A stretch of 64,000 nt of DNA from the NCBI GenBank assembly GCA_016290335.1, contig JAEETM010000002.1, positions 1 through 64,000 of the forward strand, read 5' to 3'. The first letter of the stretch is position 1, and every line of letters starts with the position of its first letter. The position numbers and the translations under genes are program-made. Source of the stretch: Treponema sp. GTDB taxonomy: Bacteria; Spirochaetota; Spirochaetia; Treponematales; Treponemataceae. Positions 1 through 9,044 of the stretch are shown here, one piece after another. The notes under the pieces are model-generated. The model was not told where the DNA came from. It searched no databases and saw nothing but the letters and a program-made list of their open reading frames with translations.

Positions 1-2
1 TT

Positions 3-3000
3 GACCTTAAATGGTCTGGAAAAAGTCTTGGAATATCCAGAAAACAAGACAAGTTATCAACTGGAACAAAGACAATTGTGCTTCCTGCCGAAAATGACTT
101 TTCCATAATCGATATAAATACAGAAAAAAAGAATACAATCCTTGTAAGCTTTTCAAAGCTGCTTGATTCTTCTCAGGATATAACGTCCTTTATCAGTGTA
201 AAAGATTCAGAAGGTAATAATAAGTCTAATTTTTCTGCATCAATTCACGGTAATACAATTTCCCTTTTCAGTGATTCTGACTGGGCAAATATACGAACAG
301 TTGCTTTTGAACAGGGAATAAAAAGCTCAGACGGCATTTATCTTGCAAAGGCTGATTCTGTAACACTTTCCGATAAGTGGGACATTCCTTCTGTTCGTTT
401 TATGAACAGCAATGTAATTCTTCCTACAACACAAGGTGCTGTTTTCCCAATTGAAACTAAAAATCTTTCCGGCGTAATTGTTCAGGTTTATCAGATTTAC
501 GAAAGAAACATAAATCAATTCCTGCAGGATAATGAACTTGATGAAACAAGTAACCTTTATAGAGTTGGCGAGCCTGTATGGGAAAAGAAAATAAACTTTA
601 ACTGGGATAATTCAATGCAGAATAAATATATTCCGCGCGGGCTTGACCTTTCTACTCTTGTAAAAAAGTATCCTGGTGGAATGTATCACATAAGGGTTTC
701 TTTCAGAAAAGACCAGATAAAATATGTATGTTCTTATTCACATGACTTTTCTGATTTACCAATGCCGCCTGATACAATAGAAACTTACTCTGTGCCGAAT
801 GAACGAAGCAGCTGGGATTATTATGAATCATCAAACAGAAATAGAAACAATTACTGGAATTACAGAAACGACCCGTGCCATCCGGCTTTTTATATTCCAC
901 GCTATAATTCATCAAATACAATTTCGCGAAATGTGCTTGTTTCTGATTTAGGTTTGATGGTCAAAAAGGATAATACTGGTACTGTTTATGTAACTGCTGC
1001 TGATCTTAGAACAGCTAAACCTCTTCCAAATGTTAATCTGGAACTGATAAATTACGTAGGTTCTGTAATTACTACCGGAAAAACAGATTCCAACGGACAG
1101 GCATTATTCAAAACAAAACAGAATGCTTTTATAATTACTGCAAAACTCGGAAATCAAACCTCTTATCTTAAGATTTCTGAAGGTACAAACCTTAGTACAA
1201 GTCATTTTGAAATTGGCGGTGAAAAGGTTACCGGTGGACTAAAAGGCTTTATTTATGGAGAACGAGGAGTCTGGAGACCGGGCGACAATCTTTACCTTAC
1301 TTTTGTTCTTCAGGATACCGACAAATCTCTTCCTAAAGATATTCCTGTAAAGTTTGAGCTTGTAGATCCATTAGGACACACAACAGATACTCAGGTTCTT
1401 ACAAAATCAGAAAACAATTTCTACCCTATTACTACAAAAACTACAGCCGATGCTCCAACCGGTTTATGGATTGGTAAAGTAACAATCGGTGGAAATACCT
1501 GGACACGTAATTTAAGTGTAGAAGCAATTGTTCCAAACAGACTTTCTGTAGAGCTTGATTCCGATACTGGAAAAGTTTCTGCAAACAACAATACCTTTAC
1601 ACTTAAAGGTGCATGGCTTCATGGTGCAAAAACACCAGATTATCAGGCAGATGTTTCTGTTGCCTTCTCTCCTGCAGAAACAACCTTCGACGGCTATTCA
1701 GAATATACATTTACAAACATTTCAAATGATATAGATTATTCAAGAAAAGAAATCTGGAAAGGAAAGCTTGATTCTGATTCACAGGTTAAGTTTTATCCGC
1801 GTTTTAATCCTGGTGATTATCTTCCAGGCAAGCTAAAAGCTAATTTTTTTTCAAGAATCTATGAACCTTCCGGTGCTTTTTCTACACAGTCAAAAACAAT
1901 GGATTATTCTCCGTTTACGCGCTATGCAGGAATTAAGCTTCCAAAGGGCGATGCTGCAAGAAATATGCTTCTTACAGATATAGACCATACTGCTGATGTA
2001 GTTCTTCTTACGGATGATGGAAAGCCTGTATCTACTGCAACACTTAATTATGCGGTTTATAAGATTGAATGGAAATGGTGGTGGGAAAAAGATGCTTATA
2101 CAAAAGCTACTCATGTTTCTTCACGCTATTACAGTAAGATTTCTTCCGGTTCTGTTGATATAAATAATGGTAAAGGCTCGTTCACCTTTAAGGTAAAATA
2201 TCCTGATTGGGGCCGTTATTTAGTAGAAGTAAGTGACGGTTCCTGGGGACATACTGCTTCTAAAATTGTTTACATTGACTGGCCTGGCTGGGCTGGACGT
2301 GCACAGGAAGGTGGTACTGGCAGTGCCGCCATGCTTCCTCTTACAGCCGATAAGAAAATGTACACTCCTGGTGATACAGCAAGCATTACCTTTAATTCCA
2401 ATTCACAGGCTTCTGCATATATCAACCTGGAAAAGAGCGGAAAAATAATTAAATCTATCCGCATAGATACAAAAGAAGGTACAAACGAATATAAGATTCC
2501 TATTACTGCAGATATGGCTCCAAACATTTATGTTCATCTTTCTCTTGTTCAGCCGCACATGCAGACCGCAAACAGTCTTCCAATAAGGCTTTACGGACTT
2601 ATTTCTGTGATGGTAGATAATCCTGCTACAACGCTTGCTCCTGTAATTACAGCTGCAGAAAAAATGGAGCCGAATAAAAAAGCAGCATTCACTGTATCTG
2701 AAAAATCAGGAAAACCAATGACCTATACTCTTGCAGTTGTAGATGAAGGACTTCTTGGTCTTACAAACTTCCATGCCCCAGATTTACGTTCACAGTTCTA
2801 CAAAAAAGAAGCTTCTGAGCTTGAAAACTGGGATATTTACAGATACGTAATAAATGCCTACAGCGGTAAGCTTGAAACTCTGCTTGCAATTGGTGGTTCG
2901 GAAGATGTAATTGATGCTTCTAAAAATAATGAAAACAGATTTACACCTGTTGTAAGATATTTTGGTCCATTTACTCTTGGAGCTGGCGAAAAACGAACTA

Positions 3001-4907
3001 CAGAGTTTGACATGCCTTATTACGTTGGTGCTGTACGTGCAATTGTAGTTGCCGGTAATAATGGAGCTTACGGAATGGCAGAAAAAACTGTGCCTGTAAA
3101 ATCTTCACTTATGGTTCAGCCTGCTCTTCCAAGAACTCTCGGAACTAACGAAACAATTCAGGTACCTGTAACAGTATTTAATGGTGACGAAGCTTCAAAG
3201 AATGTAAAGATTCAGCTTACGGCAAGCGGCGCAATTGATTATTCAAAAACAGAAGAAGTTAATGTTCCTGCTTTAGGAAATGTTGTTGTAAACTTCCGCG
3301 TTGATACAAATAAGGCCGGTCTGGCTAAGTTTGAAACTATAGCCGAAGACGGAACAAATAAAACACAGTCTTCAATCCCTATAGAAATTAAATCAAGAGG
3401 TTCGCCTGTTACTTATAAAAATTACTTTGTTGTAAAACCTGGTGAAGAAACCTCTACTGCTGTACTTTCGATTGTAGAAAAAGGAAGTGAATCATTGAAG
3501 GTTGAGCTTTCAACAATAAATCAGATTGATTTCTCTTCACGACTGGAATACCTTGTTCAATATCCTCACGGCTGTATTGAACAGATTACTTCAGGCGGTT
3601 TCCCTCAGCTTTATATTCCAGATTTTACAAAGCTTTCTCCAGACAGAATAAATGAAATAAAATCAAATATTATGTCTGTATTTGAACGCTATCCAACATA
3701 CCAGACTTCTGTGGGTGCTATGGGCTATTGGCCTGGTAATACAACACCTCATGCCTGGGGAACCTGTTATGCCGTTCATTTTATGACAGAAGCTAAAAAG
3801 CTTGGTTATACTGTACCGGATGCAGTTTATAATCCTGCACTCGACTGGCTTACTAACTCTGCTGCACAATGGAAGTATTCAAACAATGATGAACCAGACT
3901 CTATTCAGGCATACAGACTGTTTGTAATTGCGCTTGCCGGTAAAGCAGATATTGGTGCAATGAACAGGCTTCTTTCTCAGGGCGGGCTTAATAATGATTC
4001 AAGAATGCTTTTAGCTTCGGCTTATGCACTTGCAGGAAGAAAAGATACTGCTCAGCAGCTTCTGGATGGAGTAAAAACTGCAGTTTCACCGTATAGAAGT
4101 ATGGGTAATGATTTTGGTTCTTCCATAAGGGAAAAAGCTATGTATCTGTTTACTGTCAGTCAGATAAATGATGGTAATAAAACAGGCTCTGGAGCTGCTG
4201 ATACTCTTGCCAAAGAAATTGCTGATATTCTTGCTTCTGACAGATGGCTCAATACACAGGAAACTTCGTGGTCTCTCTTCTCTCTGCTGCCATATTATTC
4301 AAGCAAAAAATCAGCTGCTGCAAAATATACAATTTCTAATGCAGTTGAAGAAAAATCAGGAACATTTACTGAGTGCGTAATTACCGAAGAGCTTAATAGT
4401 AATTTCGATAGTCCTTTGCAGGATGTAACAATTAAGAACAATGGGGATATTACGCTTTATGGAACTCTGATTTGTTCCGGTATTTCAGAAGCAGGAACTG
4501 AACGTGTGGAAGCCAGTGGAATTGAATTGATTATTGATCGTCTTGATTCACTCAAAAATATTAAGCCTACGGATGAAATAACTATAAAAGTACGCGTTAA
4601 GAACAACAGCAGAAAAGACCTTAAGAATCTTGTACTTACTACTCCTACAGGAACCTGTTTTGAATATGCAAATGAAAGACTAAGTAATTCAAGCTATAAA
4701 GCTTCAAATTATACTTACCAGGATATAAGGGATGATTTAATCTATACATATTTTGATTTGTCTAATGGTTCAACTACTGACTTTTACTTTAGGGCAAGTG
4801 CTGCATACAGCGGAAACTTTATAGTTCCTGCAATTTATGTACAGGCAATGTATGACGATTCAATAAAAGCAGTTTCTCCTGGCTTTAAGGTAAATATGCT
4901 GAATTAA
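3..4907 (+). CDS. Bacterial alpha-2-macroglobulin, 5' end outside window
   Basis: Large exported protease-trapping protein thought to protect the periplasm or cell surface. The reading frame is open from base 3, so the gene begins upstream of the window; the in-frame GTG at 78 is internal and not a start. About 1,634 residues are visible. The thioester motif CIEQ, within a YPHGCIEQ context, has its Cys codon at 3573-3575, so the covalent-trap chemistry should be intact. Upstream lie Ig-like macroglobulin domains with repeated beta-rich blocks, and a helical thioester domain rich in Trp, Tyr and Gly follows the motif (about 3600-4350). The C-terminal part is again beta-rich. The stop is 3 bases before the pbpC start. 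This pairing with PBP1C is the classic bacterial arrangement (YfhM with PbpC in E. coli), suggesting a joint role in wall repair and defence. Signal peptide and lipobox cannot be checked because they lie off the window. Confidence 0.93.
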   Translation, partial: DLKWSGKSLGISRKQDKLSTGTKTIVLPAENDFSIIDINTEKKNTILVSFSKLLDSSQDITSFISVKDSEGNNKSNFSASIHGNTISLFSDSDWANIRTVAFEQGIKSSDGIYLAKADSVTLSDKWDIPSVRFMNSNVILPTTQGAVFPIETKNLSGVIVQVYQIYERNINQFLQDNELDETSNLYRVGEPVWEKKINFNWDNSMQNKYIPRGLDLSTLVKKYPGGMYHIRVSFRKDQIKYVCSYSHDFSDLPMPPDTIETYSVPNERSSWDYYESSNRNRNNYWNYRNDPCHPAFYIPRYNSSNTISRNVLVSDLGLMVKKDNTGTVYVTAADLRTAKPLPNVNLELINYVGSVITTGKTDSNGQALFKTKQNAFIITAKLGNQTSYLKISEGTNLSTSHFEIGGEKVTGGLKGFIYGERGVWRPGDNLYLTFVLQDTDKSLPKDIPVKFELVDPLGHTTDTQVLTKSENNFYPITTKTTADAPTGLWIGKVTIGGNTWTRNLSVEAIVPNRLSVELDSDTGKVSANNNTFTLKGAWLHGAKTPDYQADVSVAFSPAETTFDGYSEYTFTNISNDIDYSRKEIWKGKLDSDSQVKFYPRFNPGDYLPGKLKANFFSRIYEPSGAFSTQSKTMDYSPFTRYAGIKLPKGDAARNMLLTDIDHTADVVLLTDDGKPVSTATLNYAVYKIEWKWWWEKDAYTKATHVSSRYYSKISSGSVDINNGKGSFTFKVKYPDWGRYLVEVSDGSWGHTASKIVYIDWPGWAGRAQEGGTGSAAMLPLTADKKMYTPGDTASITFNSNSQASAYINLEKSGKIIKSIRIDTKEGTNEYKIPITADMAPNIYVHLSLVQPHMQTANSLPIRLYGLISVMVDNPATTLAPVITAAEKMEPNKKAAFTVSEKSGKPMTYTLAVVDEGLLGLTNFHAPDLRSQFYKKEASELENWDIYRYVINAYSGKLETLLAIGGSEDVIDASKNNENRFTPVVRYFGPFTLGAGEKRTTEFDMPYYVGAVRAIVVAGNNGAYGMAEKTVPVKSSLMVQPALPRTLGTNETIQVPVTVFNGDEASKNVKIQLTASGAIDYSKTEEVNVPALGNVVVNFRVDTNKAGLAKFETIAEDGTNKTQSSIPIEIKSRGSPVTYKNYFVVKPGEETSTAVLSIVEKGSESLKVELSTINQIDFSSRLEYLVQYPHGCIEQITSGGFPQLYIPDFTKLSPDRINEIKSNIMSVFERYPTYQTSVGAMGYWPGNTTPHAWGTCYAVHFMTEAKKLGYTVPDAVYNPALDWLTNSAAQWKYSNNDEPDSIQAYRLFVIALAGKADIGAMNRLLSQGGLNNDSRMLLASAYALAGRKDTAQQLLDGVKTAVSPYRSMGNDFGSSIREKAMYLFTVSQINDGNKTGSGAADTLAKEIADILASDRWLNTQETSWSLFSLLPYYSSKKSAAAKYTISNAVEEKSGTFTECVITEELNSNFDSPLQDVTIKNNGDITLYGTLICSGISEAGTERVEASGIELIIDRLDSLKNIKPTDEITIKVRVKNNSRKDLKNLVLTTPTGTCFEYANERLSNSSYKASNYTYQDIRDDLIYTYFDLSNGSTTDFYFRASAAYSGNFIVPAIYVQAMYDDSIKAVSPGFKVNMLN

Positions 4908-4910
4908 GCA

Positions 4911-7235
4911 ATGAAAAAGTTTGGATTGCAAAAAAATGATAATCACAAAAAAGCAGCAGTAAGAATTATCTTTCTCTGCTTGCTTGTGATTTTTATTGTC
5001 TTGGTCTTTTTACTACCTTCTCTTCTTCTTAAAAAATCGCGTGATTATTCCTATGCAGTTTATGATAAGGATGGAATGCTTTTAGGAGCTCAGGTGGCTT
5101 CTGACGAACAGTGGCGATTTGAGCCCGGAGAAGTTCCTCAAAAGTTTAAGGACTGCATCATCTTATATGAAGATAAACGTTTCCGCTATCATTTTGGAAT
5201 TGATTTAATTTCTATTGGAAGAGCTGTAAAGCAGAATATTCAGCAAAACAGAATTGTTTCGGGTGGTTCAACAATTACTATGCAGACAATAAGGCTTTTG
5301 TCTGGTAATCCTGAGCGTACATATACACAGAAAATTAAAGAAGCTTTTCTGGCTGTAATTTTTGAACTGCGGTTTTCGAAAAAAAAGATTCTTGAGCTGT
5401 ATTGTACTTATGCTCCCTTTGGTGGAAATGTAGTCGGACTTGAAGCTGCTTCATGGAGATATTTTAACAGGTCCCCTCAGGAGCTTTCCTGGGCAGAATC
5501 GGCAACGCTTGCTGTATTACCAAACCAGCCGGCACTTGTTTATCCGGGAGCTAATTCAATAATCCTTCTTGAAAAAAGGGACAGCCTTTTGCATAAACTT
5601 TATGAAAAGGAAATCATAGACAAAACGACTTATGAACTTTCGCTGCAAGAAAAGCTTCCCGAAAAGCCATATCCACTTCCCGGTATGGCTTCACATTATC
5701 TGGAGTTTTTAAAACGGAAGAATAATAAAAATGCAACAAAGTTTTATACAAAAATAGATTACGCTGTTCAAAAAAATACTTCCCGTATACTTGAAAACTG
5801 GTCCAGGGAATTAAGCAATAAAGGTATAAATAACGCTGCCGCTTTAGTTCTGGATACTAAATCTTTAGAAATACTTGCTTACTGCGGAAATACGGGTGCT
5901 GACGGAAGAAATATGGATTCGTATGCTGTTGATATAATTCAATCAAAAAGAAGCTCGGGCAGTCTGTTAAAGCCTTTTCTTTTTGCGGCAATGCTTGATG
6001 CAGGAGAACTTCTTCCAGACCAGCTTGTAATTGATGTACCTACACGAATTGGAAACTATAATCCAGATAATAATATTCCAAAGTACAGCGGAGTTGTTCC
6101 TGCTTCCGAAGCTCTAACCCGCTCTCTTAATATTCCTGCAATCAGGGAGCTTAGAAAATACGGCATAAATAGGTTTTTAGATATTCTACGCAAATGTGGT
6201 TTTACAACTTTTACACGCACTTCTGATGAATACGGCTTGCCTCTTATTCTTGGCGGCGGCGAAATTAAAATGACGGAAGCGGCTGTGGCATACGCAAACT
6301 TAATGAATAAAGCGCAGGATTTGCCTGTGAGTTCTCCTTTTTCTACAGGAAGTGCATGGATTACAATTGATGTTCTTTCTACCGGAATACGTCCTGATGA
6401 TGAAGCAAACTGGCAGAAGTATTTAAACTCAAAGCAGATTGCCTGGAAAACCGGTACTTCAAACGGTAACCGCGATGCGTGGGCAATAGGAACTACACCT
6501 GAGTTTACGGTTGCAATCTGGGCGGGAAATGCATCTGGAAAAGGTAACCCGGATTTAAAAAGCGTTTCAACTGCGGCCCCAATTTTATTCGATGTATTTT
6601 CATCACTGCCGCAAACTACATGGCCACAGATTCCTTACCAAAAAATGGTTTTTCAAACAGTTTGCGCTCATTCCGGTTATGCAGCTGGTCCTAACTGTAC
6701 GGAAACAAAAACAATATTCAGGTCTAAGGATGCTGTAGCTCCTGAACTTTGTCCTTACTGTACAACCGTTTCGTTTACCCCGGACGAAAAGTACCGTGCC
6801 ACCGCAGAAGACCTTATGGGAGAACAAGCTGGTATCTACAATGGAATGGTGCCGAAAATCAAAAAGTGCTTTGTACTTCCGCCAAATCTTGAATACTGGT
6901 ACAAAAATAATAATTATTCGTATATTACTTTACCAGATTTTGTCCCATGGCATACTTCCGAAACAAAAGACAATATAAGCATAGTTTTTCCTGAACCTGG
7001 GGCCAAAATCATCATTCCAATTGAACTTGATGGACGCCAGGGCGAAATTGTAATGCAGGCTGCAGCCCGTTCTTCAGAAACAATTATTTACTGGGATATA
7101 GACGGACAATACATTGATCTTACAGAAAAAAAGCATGAGGTTTCATTAAATCTGGAGCCAGGCAGACATATCCTTACCATTACCGATAACAACGGAAATA
7201 TTTTGAGAAGAAGCTTTGAGGTTTTGGAATCGTAA
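4911..7235 (+). CDS. pbpC: Penicillin-binding protein 1C (bifunctional transglycosylase/transpeptidase)
   Basis: Peptidoglycan synthase anchored in the inner membrane with its catalytic domains in the periplasm. One N-terminal membrane segment lies at about residues 18-40. The GT51 glycosyltransferase domain shows YEDKRF with the catalytic Glu at about 87, and the GGSTITMQ block at about 118-125. The transpeptidase domain shows SLLK (nucleophile Ser about 351), SLN (405-407) and KTGT (513-516). The remaining roughly 200 residues include a Cys-containing stretch and a beta-rich tail like the PBP1C C-terminal domain. Length (774 aa) fits the family. The gene starts 3 bases after the alpha-2-macroglobulin stop and so is almost certainly translated from the same mRNA. 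All four catalytic motifs are present. Confidence 0.95.
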   Translation: MKKFGLQKNDNHKKAAVRIIFLCLLVIFIVLVFLLPSLLLKKSRDYSYAVYDKDGMLLGAQVASDEQWRFEPGEVPQKFKDCIILYEDKRFRYHFGIDLISIGRAVKQNIQQNRIVSGGSTITMQTIRLLSGNPERTYTQKIKEAFLAVIFELRFSKKKILELYCTYAPFGGNVVGLEAASWRYFNRSPQELSWAESATLAVLPNQPALVYPGANSIILLEKRDSLLHKLYEKEIIDKTTYELSLQEKLPEKPYPLPGMASHYLEFLKRKNNKNATKFYTKIDYAVQKNTSRILENWSRELSNKGINNAAALVLDTKSLEILAYCGNTGADGRNMDSYAVDIIQSKRSSGSLLKPFLFAAMLDAGELLPDQLVIDVPTRIGNYNPDNNIPKYSGVVPASEALTRSLNIPAIRELRKYGINRFLDILRKCGFTTFTRTSDEYGLPLILGGGEIKMTEAAVAYANLMNKAQDLPVSSPFSTGSAWITIDVLSTGIRPDDEANWQKYLNSKQIAWKTGTSNGNRDAWAIGTTPEFTVAIWAGNASGKGNPDLKSVSTAAPILFDVFSSLPQTTWPQIPYQKMVFQTVCAHSGYAAGPNCTETKTIFRSKDAVAPELCPYCTTVSFTPDEKYRATAEDLMGEQAGIYNGMVPKIKKCFVLPPNLEYWYKNNNYSYITLPDFVPWHTSETKDNISIVFPEPGAKIIIPIELDGRQGEIVMQAAARSSETIIYWDIDGQYIDLTEKKHEVSLNLEPGRHILTITDNNGNILRRSFEVLES

Positions 7236-7255
7236 AAGTCTTAGGCTGTTTTAGC

Positions 7256-8902
7256 TTAGTCTTCTACCTTCAGCACTTCGCGTCTATACTTAGTTCCGAT
7301 TTCTGTAAGCTTGAACTTCTGAATCTTACCTGAACCAGTCATTGGGAACTCGTCCATAAACATAATGAGCTGAGGCCACTTAAACTTAGAAAGCTTGTCG
7401 CGGCAGAACTCAATTACATCCTGTTCTGTAAGTTTTTGTCCTTCGTGCAGAATGATAAAGGCACCGGTAATTTCGCCATAGCGCTCAGATTTTACAGCGG
7501 CTACCTGAATGTCTTTAATTTCTGGCATTTGAATAAGGAACTCTTCTATTTCACGAGGATAAATATTTTCACCACCACGGATAATCATATCTTTAATTCG
7601 ACCTGTGATGCGGAAGTTACCGTTTTCGTCTTTTACACCAAGGTCACCGGAATGAAGGTAACCGTTTTTATCGATTGTTTCTGCGGTAGCTTCAGGCATT
7701 TTGTAATAGCCCTTCATAACATTCCAGCCCTTACAGCACATTTCACCCTGCACTCCAACAGGACATTCCTTGCCAGTTTCCGGATCTAAAACCTTTACGT
7801 CAATTCCTTCAAAGGCATCGCCAACAGTTGTTGCCTTTACTTCTACACTATCATTCCAGTGACTCTGAGTCATTCCAGGGCTTGATTCCGTTAAACCATA
7901 AACAGAAGTGATTTCCGGCATGTGCATTTTTTCAATAACAGTTTTCATCAGCTCTACAGGAACGCCTGAACCAGCCATAATACCGGTTCGCAGAGAAGAC
8001 ATATCAAACATGCTGAACATTGGGTGATTCAACTCTGAAATAAACATTGTCGGTACACCATAAAGAGAAGTACATTTTTCCTTTTGAATTGAAGCAAGTG
8101 CAACAAGAGGATCAAAGCTTTCCAGTAAAACATGAGTTGCACCATGTGTAAGAACTGCCATAACTCCAAGAACAATTCCAAAGCAATGGAAAAGTGGCAC
8201 TAAAAGGCAAAGTCGGTCTGCGGCAGTGTAACGCATTCGTTCACCAATAATAAATCCGTCGTTGATAATGTTTCGGCTTGTAAGCATAACACCCTTTGGG
8301 AAGCCTGTTGTACCGGATGTATACTGCATGTTTACAACATCATGCTGGGTAACTTCGCTTTCTATTTTGTGGATTATTTCAATGTCAACGTGCTGGCCAA
8401 GTAATAAAAGCTCTGGTGTAGAATAAAGGCCACGGAACTTTTCCGGTCCCATAAATACTACATTCCGCAGGCATGGGAAACGCTTAGATTTAAGACAGCC
8501 GCGTTCATATTCATCAATTTCCGGAACAAGCTCTTTAATCATTGCAACATAATTTGAATCCTTTATACCGTCACAGAGACACAAAGTTGTTAAATCTGCT
8601 TGTTTTACAAGATATTCAAGCTCGTGTAATTTGTAGCTTGTATTTACAGTAACTGCTACCGCACCAAGACGTGCACACGCAAACATATAAGTAAGCCAGT
8701 CAGGAACGTTGGTAGCCCAGATTCCTACGTTATCACCCTTTCGAACACCAATTGCATATAGACCGCAAGCCAAATCATCAACACGCTTGTCAAACTGTGC
8801 ATAAGTAAAGCGTAAATCGCGGTCTGCATAAACCATAAACTCCTGGCTGGGATTTTCCTGTGTTTTTTGTCTTAATAATTGGGATAAAGTTAATTCAATC
8901 AT
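7256..8902 (-). CDS. AMP-forming acyl-CoA synthetase
   Basis: ANL-superfamily ligase that activates a carboxylic acid with ATP and joins it to CoA in the cytoplasm. The AMP-binding P-loop YTSGTTGFPKG is at residues 194-204, the YGLTE-type adenine motif follows at about 330-340, the hinge GRIKD region is near 430, and the catalytic Lys lies in GSGKIQKFKL (Lys about 526). The 548-aa length fits medium/long-chain or branched-chain acyl-CoA ligases; the substrate cannot be read from sequence. It stands alone, convergent with pbpC and divergent from the signalling operon. The nearby 2-oxoacid:ferredoxin oxidoreductase suggests branched-chain or aryl acids as substrates, but that is inference. The start has no Shine-Dalgarno sequence; a TTGATA/TAAACT promoter predicts a leaderless mRNA. 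Confidence 0.92.
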   Translation of the reverse strand: MIELTLSQLLRQKTQENPSQEFMVYADRDLRFTYAQFDKRVDDLACGLYAIGVRKGDNVGIWATNVPDWLTYMFACARLGAVAVTVNTSYKLHELEYLVKQADLTTLCLCDGIKDSNYVAMIKELVPEIDEYERGCLKSKRFPCLRNVVFMGPEKFRGLYSTPELLLLGQHVDIEIIHKIESEVTQHDVVNMQYTSGTTGFPKGVMLTSRNIINDGFIIGERMRYTAADRLCLLVPLFHCFGIVLGVMAVLTHGATHVLLESFDPLVALASIQKEKCTSLYGVPTMFISELNHPMFSMFDMSSLRTGIMAGSGVPVELMKTVIEKMHMPEITSVYGLTESSPGMTQSHWNDSVEVKATTVGDAFEGIDVKVLDPETGKECPVGVQGEMCCKGWNVMKGYYKMPEATAETIDKNGYLHSGDLGVKDENGNFRITGRIKDMIIRGGENIYPREIEEFLIQMPEIKDIQVAAVKSERYGEITGAFIILHEGQKLTEQDVIEFCRDKLSKFKWPQLIMFMDEFPMTGSGKIQKFKLTEIGTKYRREVLKVED

Positions 8903-8908
8903 ATAGTA

Positions 8909-8937
8909 AGTTTAAATAAAATAACTTAAAATATCAA
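8909..8937 (-). promoter_or_regulatory. Sigma-70 promoter of the acyl-CoA synthetase, predicting a leaderless mRNA
   Basis: On the minus strand TTGATA (8932-8937), a 17-base spacer and TAAACT (8909-8914) are followed by only six bases before the ATG at 8902. Transcription starting about seven bases after the -10 box would begin on the start codon. No ribosome-binding site is present. Confidence 0.65.
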
Positions 8938-9032
8938 TAGGTTTCTTTATTATTTATAAAGATATTTAATATAATTAAAGTTTATCAACTATTATCTTTC
9001 ACTTTTAAAGTGCATTTTTCCAATAATCGTTA

Positions 9033-9038
9033 TATAAT
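9033..9038 (+). promoter_or_regulatory. -10 box of the signalling operon
   Basis: A perfect TATAAT ends six bases before the ATG at 9045, again placing the expected +1 on the start codon, with no Shine-Dalgarno sequence. No good -35 box is visible at 16-18 bases. The rest of 8938-9032 is AT-rich and shows no gene. Confidence 0.5.
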
Positions 9039-9044
9039 TTTACT

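Noticed and set aside
78..80. GTG as start of the alpha-2-macroglobulin gene
   Set aside because: The frame is open to base 3 with family-like sequence before it (WSGKSLG), so the true start is outside the window.
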